Source of the DNA: an uncultured Prevotella sp.
GTDB lineage: Bacteria; Bacteroidota; Bacteroidia; Bacteroidales; Bacteroidaceae
DNA length: 21,683 nucleotides
NCBI GenBank assembly: GCA_946623195.1
Contig: CAMOQW010000023.1
Location: forward strand, 1-21,683
Reading direction: 5' to 3'
Below the pieces are notes generated by a model, which had not been told where the DNA came from, did not search any database, and saw nothing but the letters and a program-made list of their open reading frames with translations. Positions 7,607 to 15,031 of the stretch are shown piece after piece (the first letter of the stretch is position 1; each line of letters opens with the position of its first letter). The position numbers and the translations under genes were made by a program.

Positions 7607-9379
7607 TTATGCCAACTGCAAGTCAAGAAGATTCCTCAATTTAGCAATTGAGGGATTTTCTTTTTCCATCAGTTCGTATTGTTCGCGGCGGGTCAGGATT
7701 CGCTCTTGTTCGTTATGCTCTGCCACGCGCATGGAAAGCGTGATGTCCTTGTTGTGCAGATAGAGCTTCAGGGTATTGACAATGCTGCCCTTGATTTCCT
7801 GCATCTGTTCCATAGCCAGTTGGTTGTCCACCACCACTTCAACGTGGGGGAAGTCGGTTATTACGGGGTTCATGTTCTTCATGCGCGAAGCAATGCCGCT
7901 CAGTTTCTGAGGCATTCGGTTGCACATGGACATCCACTGCAGCTCCAGGTCTTGTTGGGAGAAGGATGTGTCAGTTTCCTTGTTGGCAACGTTGGGGTCA
8001 TTGGCATCCAGCGTTCCAGGGATGATGTTAATCTTTGACTTTTGCTTGTTTTGGTTGAGTAGGTTTTTCCATGAGAAGCCCATGGCGTCTTTTAGCTGAG
8101 GGCGCGTGGCGGGGTTGTAGGTGGTGGTAGGTTGGGTAGGTTGGGTAGGTTGGGTAGGTTGGTGCTTGGCAGGCTCAGCCGCAGCTACCTGTGGGGCTGC
8201 TTTCTGGGGCTGAGGCTGCTGCACCAGTTGCTTAAACAGGGATTTCAGTCTTCTGGGCTTACGCCCACTGGCCGGCCCCTCGTCGGGCTGGGTGATTTGT
8301 GCTATCTCGATAAGTGTCAGTTCCACCAGCAGCCGCTTGTTGCTTGACTGGCGGTAGTTGATGTCGCACTGGTTCATTAGCTGAAGGGCCTTGTATAGGA
8401 ATGGAACAGGACATTTCTTGGCCTGTTGCTGGTAGCGCTCGCGCTGCTGATCGCTCACTTCAAGCAGGGGCAGTGTCTGTTCGTCGCGGGCCATCAGTAC
8501 GTTGCGCACGTGGCGGGCCAGTCCCTGGATAAGCAGGCCGGCATCGAATCCTTTGTTGATGATGCCATTGAGCAATACCATGATGTCGGTCACCTTATTG
8601 TCAACAGAAAGGTCGATTATCTGGAAATAGTTTTCTGCATCAAGCACGTTAAGGTCTTCAATAACTTTCTGGTAGGTGATGTTTCCCTGACAGAAAGAGG
8701 CCGCCTGGTCGAAAATGGACAAAGCGTCGCGCATACCGCCGTCGGCTTTCTCGGCAATGACGGCCAGTGCCTGCTCTTCATATTGTATTCCCTCGCGTTC
8801 AGCCACTGACTTCAGGTGCTCAATGGTGTTGCGGACAGTCATGCGCTCAAAGTCGTAAATCTGACAGCGGCTCAGAATGGTGGGCAGAATCTTGTGTTTC
8901 TCCGTGGTGGCGAGAATGAAGATGACATGTGCGGGTGGCTCCTCCAGTGTCTTCAGGAAAGCATTGAAGGCAGCCGTAGACAGCATGTGTACCTCGTCGA
9001 TGATAAACACCTTGTACTTGCCTACCTGCGGCGGGATGCGCGTCTGTTCCATCAGCGTCTTGATGTGCTCCACGGAATTGTTGGAGGCGGCATCAAGCTC
9101 GAAAATATTGAAGGAACGCTGTTCGTTGAACGCCTGACAGGATTCACAATGGCCGCAGGCCTCACCTTCGGCTGTCGGAGTCAGGCAGTTGATGGCTTTG
9201 GCGAAAATACGGGCACAGGTTGTCTTTCCGACACCACGTGGACCGCAGAACAGGTAGGCATGGGCCAGTTTCCCGCTTCTTACGGCGTTTTTCAGTGTTG
9301 TGGTCAGTGCCTGTTGTCCCACTACGGTGTCAAACGAGGTGGGGCGGTATTTTCGCGCTGAAACAATATATTCTTCCAT
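7607..9379 (-). CDS. dnaX: DNA polymerase III subunit gamma/tau
   Basis: The 590-residue clamp-loader ATPase loads the sliding clamp at the replication fork. Visible parts are the RFC-box-like start (ARKYRPTSFDTVVGQ), Walker A GPRGVGKTT at about 46-54, a zinc module with Cys 65, 75, 78 and 81, Walker B IIDEVH at about 126-131, the ATTEKHKILPTILSRC sensor-1 region (about 157-172), and the clamp-loader collar to about 360. The C-terminal part is a Gln/Pro-rich linker with a TQP repeat followed by a weakly conserved tau-like tail. The start is the ATG at 9379, just after a TACCTTTG box on the minus strand. I found no obvious slippery A-run in the linker, so there is no evidence here for a programmed gamma product. 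It is convergent with asnA and divergent from the ftsB-like gene. Confidence 0.96.
   Translation of the reverse strand: MEEYIVSARKYRPTSFDTVVGQQALTTTLKNAVRSGKLAHAYLFCGPRGVGKTTCARIFAKAINCLTPTAEGEACGHCESCQAFNEQRSFNIFELDAASNNSVEHIKTLMEQTRIPPQVGKYKVFIIDEVHMLSTAAFNAFLKTLEEPPAHVIFILATTEKHKILPTILSRCQIYDFERMTVRNTIEHLKSVAEREGIQYEEQALAVIAEKADGGMRDALSIFDQAASFCQGNITYQKVIEDLNVLDAENYFQIIDLSVDNKVTDIMVLLNGIINKGFDAGLLIQGLARHVRNVLMARDEQTLPLLEVSDQQRERYQQQAKKCPVPFLYKALQLMNQCDINYRQSSNKRLLVELTLIEIAQITQPDEGPASGRKPRRLKSLFKQLVQQPQPQKAAPQVAAAEPAKHQPTQPTQPTQPTTTYNPATRPQLKDAMGFSWKNLLNQNKQKSKINIIPGTLDANDPNVANKETDTSFSQQDLELQWMSMCNRMPQKLSGIASRMKNMNPVITDFPHVEVVVDNQLAMEQMQEIKGSIVNTLKLYLHNKDITLSMRVAEHNEQERILTRREQYELMEKENPSIAKLRNLLDLQLA
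8130..8163. repeat. 9-bp tandem repeat inside dnaX (TQP linker)
   Basis: The 9-bp word GGTTGGGTA repeats three times (8130-8156), followed by a partial fourth copy. Being a multiple of three it stays in frame and encodes Thr-Gln-Pro repeats in the flexible linker of the gamma/tau protein. Copy number could vary between strains without breaking the gene. Confidence 0.85.
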
Positions 9380-9401
9380 AGTCGTTTTGATAATTTCACG
9401 G

Positions 9402-9409
9402 CAAAGGTA
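9402..9409 (-). promoter_or_regulatory. -7 box of the dnaX promoter
   Basis: TACCTTTG on the minus strand lies about 22 bases before the dnaX ATG. The expected position of the -33 element reads TTTT rather than TTTG, so only the -7 box is clear. Confidence 0.6.
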
Positions 9410-9485
9410 ATAAAAATAATTAAGAAGATAAAAGAATTAAGGAATAAAAAAACAAAAAAAAGAGGGGAATAAGAAAATATATTTG

Positions 9486-9493
9486 TAACTTTG
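9486..9493 (+). promoter_or_regulatory. -7 box of the promoter for the ftsB-like operon
   Basis: TAACTTTG at 9486-9493 lies about 21 bases before the ATG at 9515. No good TTG is found 19-21 bp upstream; the region is A/G-rich. It likely starts the long plus-strand gene run. Confidence 0.55.
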
Positions 9494-9514
9494 CAGCAAA
9501 ATAGGAAAATCATC

Positions 9515-9853
9515 ATGAAAAAGTTAAAGAACTTCCTGCTGCGCGTCTATCATATCAAGGCGCTGAAATATGTCGTTGTTGCGTTGCTGGCAGTAGTACT
9601 CATTGGATTTGTCGATGAGAACAGTGTATGGAATCATTTGCGGAACAAGCAACGCATCAGTGAACTGGAAGATGAAATCCGGATGTACACTGAGCAGAAT
9701 GATAACAACCAGAAGCAGATTCGTATGCTTGACAGCGATCCTAGGGCGATGCAGAAGATAGCCCGCGAACGCTATTTTATGAAAGCCGATGACGAGGATA
9801 TTTTCGTGCTTAGTGATGACAATGGAACCAATCAAACAGATGTGGCCCGATGA
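9515..9853 (+). CDS. FtsB/DivIC-like septum formation initiator protein
   Basis: This 112-residue small bitopic membrane protein has a short basic cytoplasmic start (MKKLKNFLLRVYHIKALKY) and one membrane helix (about 20-37, VVVALLAVVLIGFV). It continues into an extracytoplasmic coiled coil (NKQRISELEDEIRMYTEQN) and the conserved ending DPRAMQKIARERYFMKADDEDIFVL. This is the layout of FtsB/DivIC, which joins FtsL and FtsQ/DivIB at the division site. The start at 9515 follows the -7 box; the in-frame extension to 9491 would begin inside it. Its stop overlaps the start of the next membrane-protein gene by four bases, which suggests translational coupling. Confidence 0.85.
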   Translation: MKKLKNFLLRVYHIKALKYVVVALLAVVLIGFVDENSVWNHLRNKQRISELEDEIRMYTEQNDNNQKQIRMLDSDPRAMQKIARERYFMKADDEDIFVLSDDNGTNQTDVAR

Positions 9854-10245
9854 AGCAGCTCAATAGTGTAGAGGTGGGCTTGTTGTTGCTTGGAGGCCTT
9901 TTGATGGTTGTCGGTGCCGGTGCCAGCCTGTTCCTGCAGTGGTGGGCACCTTATGTGTTTGCTCCGGGGGCATTGTTGTTTGCAGCCATGCAGATGCGCC
10001 AGAGTTATAGCGGCCGGAACTTCGTGGTACGCCGTTTGCGCCGCATGATGTTGCTGAGCGATGCGCTTTTTCTTGTGGCAGCATTGCTGATGTTTGCCAA
10101 TGAACATAATTTTCTTGGCTTAGGCTACCTTTCTTACATCAAGTACGTCCATAATAACTGGATTGTCGTTCTCTTGGTTGCTGCCATTTTACAACTGTAT
10201 ACGGGCCATAGAATTGCTAACGAATTGGAAAAAGAGGCAAAATAA
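9850..10245 (+). CDS. Small four-helix membrane protein, function unknown
   Basis: The 131-residue product contains about four membrane helices: residues about 7-27, 33-47, 66-84 and 103-119. A basic loop (RRLRRMM, about 61-67) lies between the second and third, and a charged C-terminal tail follows (NELEKEAK). I do not recognise a characterised family; it resembles small uncharacterised membrane proteins of Bacteroidales. Its start overlaps the stop of the FtsB-like gene by four bases, so the two are probably translated together and may act in the same envelope process (inference). The next reading frame begins at its stop codon, but a promoter box downstream suggests the following gene starts later. 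Confidence 0.75.
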   Translation: MKQLNSVEVGLLLLGGLLMVVGAGASLFLQWWAPYVFAPGALLFAAMQMRQSYSGRNFVVRRLRRMMLLSDALFLVAALLMFANEHNFLGLGYLSYIKYVHNNWIVVLLVAAILQLYTGHRIANELEKEAK

Positions 10246-10253
10246 TGCTAAAT

Positions 10254-10283
10254 AATTGCGCAAATGTTTTAAATTGCGCAAAT
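10254..10283. promoter_or_regulatory. Two TTGCGCAA palindromes, 18 bp apart: candidate tandem operator
   Basis: AATTGCGCAAAT occurs at 10254-10265 and again at 10272-10283; each contains the perfect 8-bp palindrome TTGCGCAA. They sit directly upstream of the TACATTTG box of the next gene, with the second copy next to where a -33 element is expected. A dimeric regulator bound at both is a reasonable guess. Confidence 0.45.
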
Positions 10284-10310
10284 ATTTTTTCTTATTTCGA
10301 TATATCGTTG

Positions 10311-10318
10311 TACATTTG
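10311..10318 (+). promoter_or_regulatory. -7 box of the DUF4369-like lipoprotein promoter
   Basis: TACATTTG lies 19 bases before the ATG at 10338. No clear TTG is 19-21 bp upstream (the position reads TTTT), so it may need an activator. It argues that the lipoprotein gene has its own start inside the gene run. Confidence 0.55.
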
Positions 10319-10337
10319 CCGTGAAAAAAGTGATATT

Positions 10338-11138
10338 ATGCAGATGACTATGAACAAAATTCTATATGCATGTTCCATCATGATGGTACTGACATCATGC
10401 GCCAGTTCTTATAATGTTCAGGGCTCCACGTCGGTGACGGCTCTGGATGGCAGCAAACTCTATCTGAGGGCATTGAAGTCGGGTGAGGTGAAAAACATCG
10501 ACTCCTGTGACGTGGTGCACGGTGAATTCCATTTTGCCGGTCTCTTGGACACGGTACGTCTGGCCAATCTCTTCATGGATGATGAGAGCATTATGCCTGT
10601 CGTCTTGGAAGAGGGCGAGATTTCTGTGAAAATCGACCCGACCGGTCATAGCGTCGTGGGTACACCGCTAAACGATACCCTCTACAAGTTCATTGACAAG
10701 CACGACCAGTTAATCAGTCAGATGAATGAACTGGAGCACCGCCAGAACCAGATGATACTGGAGGGCATCAATGAAAACGTGATTGCCGAGCAACTGAATA
10801 CAGAGGCCTCGCGCATAGCGGCAGAGGAAGATGAACTGGTCACTAAGTTCATCGAGGCTAATTTCGACAATGTGCTGGGTCCCGGTGTCTTCATGATGAT
10901 AGCCGGCCAGTACCGTTATCCCATATTGACTCCGCAGATAGAATATATCATGTCGAAGGCTACTCAGCATTTCAAGAACGACCCCTTTGTCAAAGATTAC
11001 TATAGGGCTGCTCAGGAGAACGAGCAGCGCATGAACGGATTGGACGAGGTGGCTGGCCAGCAGCCCCAGCAGCCAGACTCTTTGTTGAAGGCAACGCCAT
11101 CGCCCCTGACCACCGTGCCTCAAAACAGACAACCATGA
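10338..11138 (+). CDS. DUF4369-like lipoprotein
   Basis: The 266-residue product begins with a short lipoprotein signal, with lipobox LTSC placing the lipid-anchored cysteine at about residue 20. An N-terminal beta-rich domain follows (about 25-110). Its pattern of small strands, a YLRAL strand, an IDSCDVVHGEFHFAG turn, and LEEGEISVKID fits the DUF4369 domain of Bacteroidetes lipoproteins. In those proteins it often precedes a thioredoxin-like domain. Here it is followed by a charged, helical stretch with no CxxC, and a Gln/Pro-rich tail. Starts at 10338, 10344 or 10350 are all possible; the frame is open back to 10245, but that would cross the -7 box. Its stop overlaps the start of dihydroorotase by four bases. 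The function is unknown. Confidence 0.75.
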   Translation: MQMTMNKILYACSIMMVLTSCASSYNVQGSTSVTALDGSKLYLRALKSGEVKNIDSCDVVHGEFHFAGLLDTVRLANLFMDDESIMPVVLEEGEISVKIDPTGHSVVGTPLNDTLYKFIDKHDQLISQMNELEHRQNQMILEGINENVIAEQLNTEASRIAAEEDELVTKFIEANFDNVLGPGVFMMIAGQYRYPILTPQIEYIMSKATQHFKNDPFVKDYYRAAQENEQRMNGLDEVAGQQPQQPDSLLKATPSPLTTVPQNRQP

Positions 11139-12469
11139 AGACGCTGATAAAGGGAGGACGTATCGTCAATGAGGGGCGCACGTTCATAGGCTCGATAGTC
11201 ATAGAAGACGGCATTATCGTGGAGATTGCCAAAGAGCAGCCCGAAGCATCATTCGATGAAACGATTGATGCTTCGGGCTGTTACGTTTTGCCGGGTGTCA
11301 TTGATGACCATGTTCATTTCCGTGAACCGGGTTTGACCGAGAAAGCCGACATGGAAAGTGAAAGCCGTGCTGCCGCCGCAGGTGGTGTCACCTCTTATTT
11401 TGACATGCCCAACTGTGTTCCGCAGACTACTACTCCGGAGGCTTTGGAAGAGAAGTTTGCCTTAGCGCGTCAGAAAAGCTGTGTCAACTACTCCTTTTTC
11501 TATGGAGCCACTAACGATAATGCCGACACCTTCACCCGATTGGACGGAAACCGGATACCAGGCATCAAGCTCTTTATGGGGTCGTCAACGGGCAATATGC
11601 TGGTAGACCGGCAACAGTCCCTGGAGCGCATATTCTCCACCTGTAAGCTTCCACTGATGGTGCATTGCGAGGACACCGACATCATCAGTCGCAATATGGC
11701 AGCAGCCCAGGAGGCTTGGGGCGAAGACCCTCCAGTGAGCCTCCATGCTATGATACGAAGTGAAGAAGCCTGCCTGACCTCTACGCGCAAAGCCGTGGAA
11801 TTAGCAAGAAAGTTCGGAACCCGCCTGCATATAGCTCATGTCTCTACTGCAGAGGAACTGGAACTTTTCGAACCGTATAATAGCCTTTCGCGTATTACCG
11901 CAGAAGCCTGTGTAGGCTACCTGCTCTTCAGCCAGCTCGACCACGAGCGATTAGGGGCACGTATCAAGGTGAATCCGGCCATCAAGACCCCTGTCGACCA
12001 GTTTATGCTGCGCCAGGCACTCACTGATGGCCGCATAGCCGTGATTGGTACCGACCATGCTCCGCATTTGTTCTCTCAGAAGTTAGGAGGCTGCGCAAAA
12101 GCTGTGTCGGGTATGCCCATGATACAGTTCTCTTTGCCGGCCATGTTGCAGTTGGTAGACGAGGGCGTGCTGAAGATAGAGCGCTTGGTGGAACTGATGT
12201 GCCATAACCCCGCCCGTCTGTTCGGCGTCCTGCAGCGAGGTTTTTTGCGTAAGGGCTATTGTGCTGACATAGCCATCGTCCGCCCGAAGAGTCCCTGGAC
12301 GGTAACACGCGACTTGATAGAAAGCAAGTGCAAGTGGAGTCCGCTAGAGGGCCATACTTTCCATTGGAAGGTTGTGTGTACGCTCTGCAATGGTCATACG
12401 GTATATGCTGACAACAGGGTGACGGCAGAACGTGCTGGTGAGGAAATCCGTTTCTGTCATGAGAATTGA
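11135..12469 (+). CDS. pyrC: Dihydroorotase
   Basis: This 444-residue cytosolic amidohydrolase closes N-carbamoyl-aspartate to dihydroorotate in pyrimidine synthesis. Expected zinc-site residues are visible: H59 and H61 in DHVHFREPG, K145 (the likely carboxylated lysine, GIKLFMGSS), H177 in HCED, H232/H235 in HIAHVST, and D307 in GTDHAPH. The length and the HFREPG motif fit the class I (PyrC/AllB-like) dihydroorotases. The close relatives allantoinase and hydantoinase cannot be fully excluded, but HFREPG and the gene's housekeeping setting favour dihydroorotase. It overlaps the upstream lipoprotein gene by four bases and the downstream MetH-domain gene by 11. A 15-bp perfect inverted repeat sits within codons 35-49. 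Confidence 0.92.
   Translation: MKTLIKGGRIVNEGRTFIGSIVIEDGIIVEIAKEQPEASFDETIDASGCYVLPGVIDDHVHFREPGLTEKADMESESRAAAAGGVTSYFDMPNCVPQTTTPEALEEKFALARQKSCVNYSFFYGATNDNADTFTRLDGNRIPGIKLFMGSSTGNMLVDRQQSLERIFSTCKLPLMVHCEDTDIISRNMAAAQEAWGEDPPVSLHAMIRSEEACLTSTRKAVELARKFGTRLHIAHVSTAEELELFEPYNSLSRITAEACVGYLLFSQLDHERLGARIKVNPAIKTPVDQFMLRQALTDGRIAVIGTDHAPHLFSQKLGGCAKAVSGMPMIQFSLPAMLQLVDEGVLKIERLVELMCHNPARLFGVLQRGFLRKGYCADIAIVRPKSPWTVTRDLIESKCKWSPLEGHTFHWKVVCTLCNGHTVYADNRVTAERAGEEIRFCHEN
11237..11280. repeat. Perfect 15-bp inverted repeat inside the dihydroorotase gene
   Basis: CAGCCCGAAGCATCA (11237-11251) is the exact reverse complement of TGATGCTTCGGGCTG (11266-11280). After one T-T mismatch, TCG (11253-11255) can pair with CGA (11262-11264), leaving a six-base loop. 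In RNA this would be a long, stable hairpin about 100 bases into the gene. No T-run follows, so it is not a standard terminator. Confidence 0.9.
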
Positions 12470-13259
12470 CTACGACATCATTGACATTCAGCCCTATATC
12501 AACTGGGACTATTTCTTCTATGCCTGGGGAATGCATAATAAACCTGAGGCAGAGAAGCAGAAGCTGTGCACCGAAGCTGAGCATGTCTTGGCAATCCTTC
12601 AAGGCCGCTATCGGTGCCATGCGCTCTTTGAACTTTTCGAAGCATATAGTGAGGGCGACGACGTAGTGGTCTGTGGGAAGCGGTTGCCCTTCCTCCGGCA
12701 GCAGCAGCCCGGTTCGGAATGTCTCTGCCTGGCTGATTTCATAGCCCCGGGTCCCCGTCAGTCTCGGGAGATGTCCATGCTTGGCCTTTTTGCCACTTCC
12801 GCAGATTATGGACTGGAGTGCGACTTTGATGCCGACCCCTACCAGAAGATGATGGTGCAGCTGCTGGCAGATCGGTTGGCCGAGGCCACGGCGGAGAAAC
12901 TTCATGAGGCGGTACGCAGACAGTATTGGGGATATGCCCCCGATGAGCACTTGTCCATAGAGCAATTGCATGTGGAACGGTTTCAGGGCATCCGTCCTGC
13001 TGTGGGCTATCCCTCGCTGCCAGACACCAGTTTCAATTTTCTGATTGACGAATTGATAGGACTGCACCAGATAGGCATCCGTCTCACAGAGAGCGGCGCC
13101 ATGAAGCCCCATGCCAGTGTGTCGGGACTGATGATGGCTCATCCTCAGGCTCGCTATTTCAATATTGGCAGGATAGGCGAAGACCAGCTGGAGGACTATG
13201 CTCGTCGCCGCGGCCTGCCATTGGAGGTCATGCGTAAATTCCTATACTCACATCTTTAA
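12459..13259 (+). CDS. Free-standing MetH reactivation domain protein (B12-dependent methionine synthase activation domain)
   Basis: The 266-residue protein matches the C-terminal activation domain of cobalamin-dependent methionine synthase. That domain binds S-adenosylmethionine and helps reductively methylate inactive cob(II)alamin. Residues about 128-250 follow E. coli MetH closely in pattern: DPYQKMMVQLLADRLAEA, LHEAVRRQYWGYAPDEHLS, GIRPAVGYPSLPD, TESGAMKPHASVSGL, and EDQLEDYARRRG. The RPAxGYP segment holds the conserved Arg and Tyr of the AdoMet site. The folate, homocysteine and cobalamin modules of MetH are absent, so this must act on a separate MetH. The start ATG at 12459 lies inside the end of pyrC (11-base overlap), suggesting coupled translation; an alternative in-frame start at 12432 is less likely. 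The domain assignment is confident; which MetH it serves is not visible here. Confidence 0.9.
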   Translation: MRIDYDIIDIQPYINWDYFFYAWGMHNKPEAEKQKLCTEAEHVLAILQGRYRCHALFELFEAYSEGDDVVVCGKRLPFLRQQQPGSECLCLADFIAPGPRQSREMSMLGLFATSADYGLECDFDADPYQKMMVQLLADRLAEATAEKLHEAVRRQYWGYAPDEHLSIEQLHVERFQGIRPAVGYPSLPDTSFNFLIDELIGLHQIGIRLTESGAMKPHASVSGLMMAHPQARYFNIGRIGEDQLEDYARRRGLPLEVMRKFLYSHL

Positions 13260-13287
13260 ACATTCAACTTCCAACTCTCAACTTGAT

Positions 13288-14256
13288 ATGATTGCCCGCT
13301 ACGCTATACCGTTTTTCTTTCTGATGGGACTCGTTGTCGTTCCATTGCTGTTCTCGTTGTTATGCCGTTGGCTCATGCCCCGCCGCTACTGGCGACAAAC
13401 CGCCTTGGTAAGTACCCTGTTGATATGGGGGGTGGTACTCTACGGCTATCTTGTGGGCTTCCAGCAACTGGAAGTACGTCACATAGAATACGTCAGCCGC
13501 GATTTGCCCGCATCATTCGACGGCTATTGCATCGTTCAGTTCAGCGATGCCCATGTGGGTTCTTTCGGTGGCAGCCGCCAGTGGCTGTTGCAACGTGCCG
13601 TTGACAGCATTAATGTCCAAGGGGCCGATGCCATCGTCTTTACCGGCGACCTGGAGAATTTGCATCCCGATGAGCTGCGCCCCCAGCTCTCCATCCTTCG
13701 TCAGCTGCATGCCCGGGATGGGGTGTTCAGTGTGCTGGGCAATCATGACTATCCCACTTATCTTGACTGCGATGAGGCTACCAAGGCGAAATGTGAGAAG
13801 CTGACGAGACAATACGAGCAGCAGGCAGGCTGGAGACTGCTGGCCAATCAACATCAGGTGGTGCGTCGTGATTCCGACTCTATCGTGATAGCAGGTATGG
13901 AAAACTGGGGCACTCTGAAGCGAATGCCACGCCGTGGTGATGTCAGGAAAACCATGCAGGGCGTCGGCTCAGCAGCCTTTGTCGTCATGCTGCAACACGA
14001 CCCTACTGCTTGGCGCGAGAAAATCCTTCCCGAATGTCATGCCCAACTGACCCTTAGCGGTCATACCCATGGGGGACAGTTCTCGCTTTTCGGCTGGTCG
14101 CCGGCCTCGTTAACCTATGATGAGTGGCGGGGCTTTGCCTACGAGGGCAAGCGGGCGCTCTTTGTCTCTACGGGTTTGGGGAGCCTCATTCCGTTTCGTC
14201 TGAACATGCCCGGTGAAATAGTTGTCATTACTTTAAGGAAATCGTCAAGTTTATAG
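13288..14256 (+). CDS. Membrane-anchored calcineurin-like metallophosphoesterase (YkuE/YaeI-like)
   Basis: This 322-residue protein has two N-terminal membrane helices (about 8-27 and 38-57), followed by a metallophosphoesterase domain. The five metal motifs are in order: FSDAHVG (D87, H89), FTGDLEN (D121), LGNHDY (N152, H153), LQHDP (H237), and SGHTHGGQ (H259, H261). Relatives include YkuE and YaeI, which act on phosphorylated lipids or nucleotides; the substrate here is not predictable. The start at 13288 is chosen because it begins the membrane helix and lies after a short CAACTT-rich linker (13260-13287) that separates it from the MetH-domain gene. The PlsC-like gene begins one base after its stop, so both enzymes may work at the membrane, perhaps in lipid metabolism (inference). 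Confidence 0.88.
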   Translation: MIARYAIPFFFLMGLVVVPLLFSLLCRWLMPRRYWRQTALVSTLLIWGVVLYGYLVGFQQLEVRHIEYVSRDLPASFDGYCIVQFSDAHVGSFGGSRQWLLQRAVDSINVQGADAIVFTGDLENLHPDELRPQLSILRQLHARDGVFSVLGNHDYPTYLDCDEATKAKCEKLTRQYEQQAGWRLLANQHQVVRRDSDSIVIAGMENWGTLKRMPRRGDVRKTMQGVGSAAFVVMLQHDPTAWREKILPECHAQLTLSGHTHGGQFSLFGWSPASLTYDEWRGFAYEGKRALFVSTGLGSLIPFRLNMPGEIVVITLRKSSSL

Positions 14257-14257
14257 C

Positions 14258-15019
14258 ATGAAATATCTGTACCGTATCTATCAGCTCGTCATCGCAGTTC
14301 CTGTCACCATCTTGATGACCATCTGGACAGCCATTCTCGTTGGCCTTGGCTGCACCATAGGCGACGGCCACTATTGGGGCTATTACCCCGGGCGCTGGTG
14401 GGCCCGGGTCATTACCCGTGTCTTCCTGTTGCCGGTCAAGGTGGAGGGAAGGGAGAATCTGGAACCCAACCAGTCGTATGTCTTCGTGGCCAATCATCAG
14501 GGTGCTTTCGACATTTTCCTCATCTATGGCTATCTGGGGCGAAACTTCAAATGGATGATGAAGCATCAGCTGAACAAAATACCCTTCGTGGGCTATGCTT
14601 GCAGAAAGTCGCATCAGATTATGGTCGACAGGCGGGGGGTGGGGAAGGTGCGCCGTACCTATGAGGCTGCACGCCATATTCTGGAGACGGGCAACTGCAG
14701 TGTGGTGGTGTTTCCTGAAGGAGCCCGCTCGTTTACGGGTCACATGGGGGCCTTCAAGAAGGGAGCCTTTGCCCTGGCTGATGAACTGCAGCTACCCGTG
14801 GTGCCGCTGACTATTAACGGCTCGTTCGACATTATGCCCCGTATGCGCGACTGGCATTTTGCCAACTGGCATCCGTTGTCGCTGACCATTCACCAGCCCA
14901 TCTATCCCGTAGGCCAGGGCGCGCAAAACGTACAAGCCACCATGAACCAAGCCTACGACTTGGTCATGTCAGCATTGGCTCCGGAGTATCAGGGATTTGT
15001 TGAGAATCCCGACCAATAA
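14258..15019 (+). CDS. plsC: 1-acyl-sn-glycerol-3-phosphate acyltransferase (PlsC family)
   Basis: The 253-residue membrane-bound enzyme is expected to acylate lysophosphatidic acid to phosphatidic acid in phospholipid synthesis. A membrane helix lies at about 7-32. The acyltransferase motifs are NHQGAFD (N79-D85, the NHx4D catalytic motif), FPEGARS (F152-S158, substrate binding), and VPLTI (about 182). Its ATG lies one base after the stop of the metallophosphoesterase gene. It ends the plus-strand gene run and is convergent with the glycosyltransferase gene; only 12 bp lie between the two stops and no terminator is seen. Other PlsC-like acyltransferases, such as those for ornithine lipids, cannot be excluded. 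Confidence 0.9.
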   Translation: MKYLYRIYQLVIAVPVTILMTIWTAILVGLGCTIGDGHYWGYYPGRWWARVITRVFLLPVKVEGRENLEPNQSYVFVANHQGAFDIFLIYGYLGRNFKWMMKHQLNKIPFVGYACRKSHQIMVDRRGVGKVRRTYEAARHILETGNCSVVVFPEGARSFTGHMGAFKKGAFALADELQLPVVPLTINGSFDIMPRMRDWHFANWHPLSLTIHQPIYPVGQGAQNVQATMNQAYDLVMSALAPEYQGFVENPDQ

Positions 15020-15031
15020 CTCCTCCGATGT

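Noticed and set aside
7601..7613. GGCAT-gtt-ATGCC hairpin at the asnA/dnaX junction as a terminator
   Set aside because: Only five pairs, a three-base loop, no T-run on either side, and it overlaps the dnaX stop codon.
12021..13142. 373-residue antisense frame over pyrC and the MetH-domain gene
   Set aside because: It crosses the junction of two well-supported genes and shows no domain; it is a shadow.
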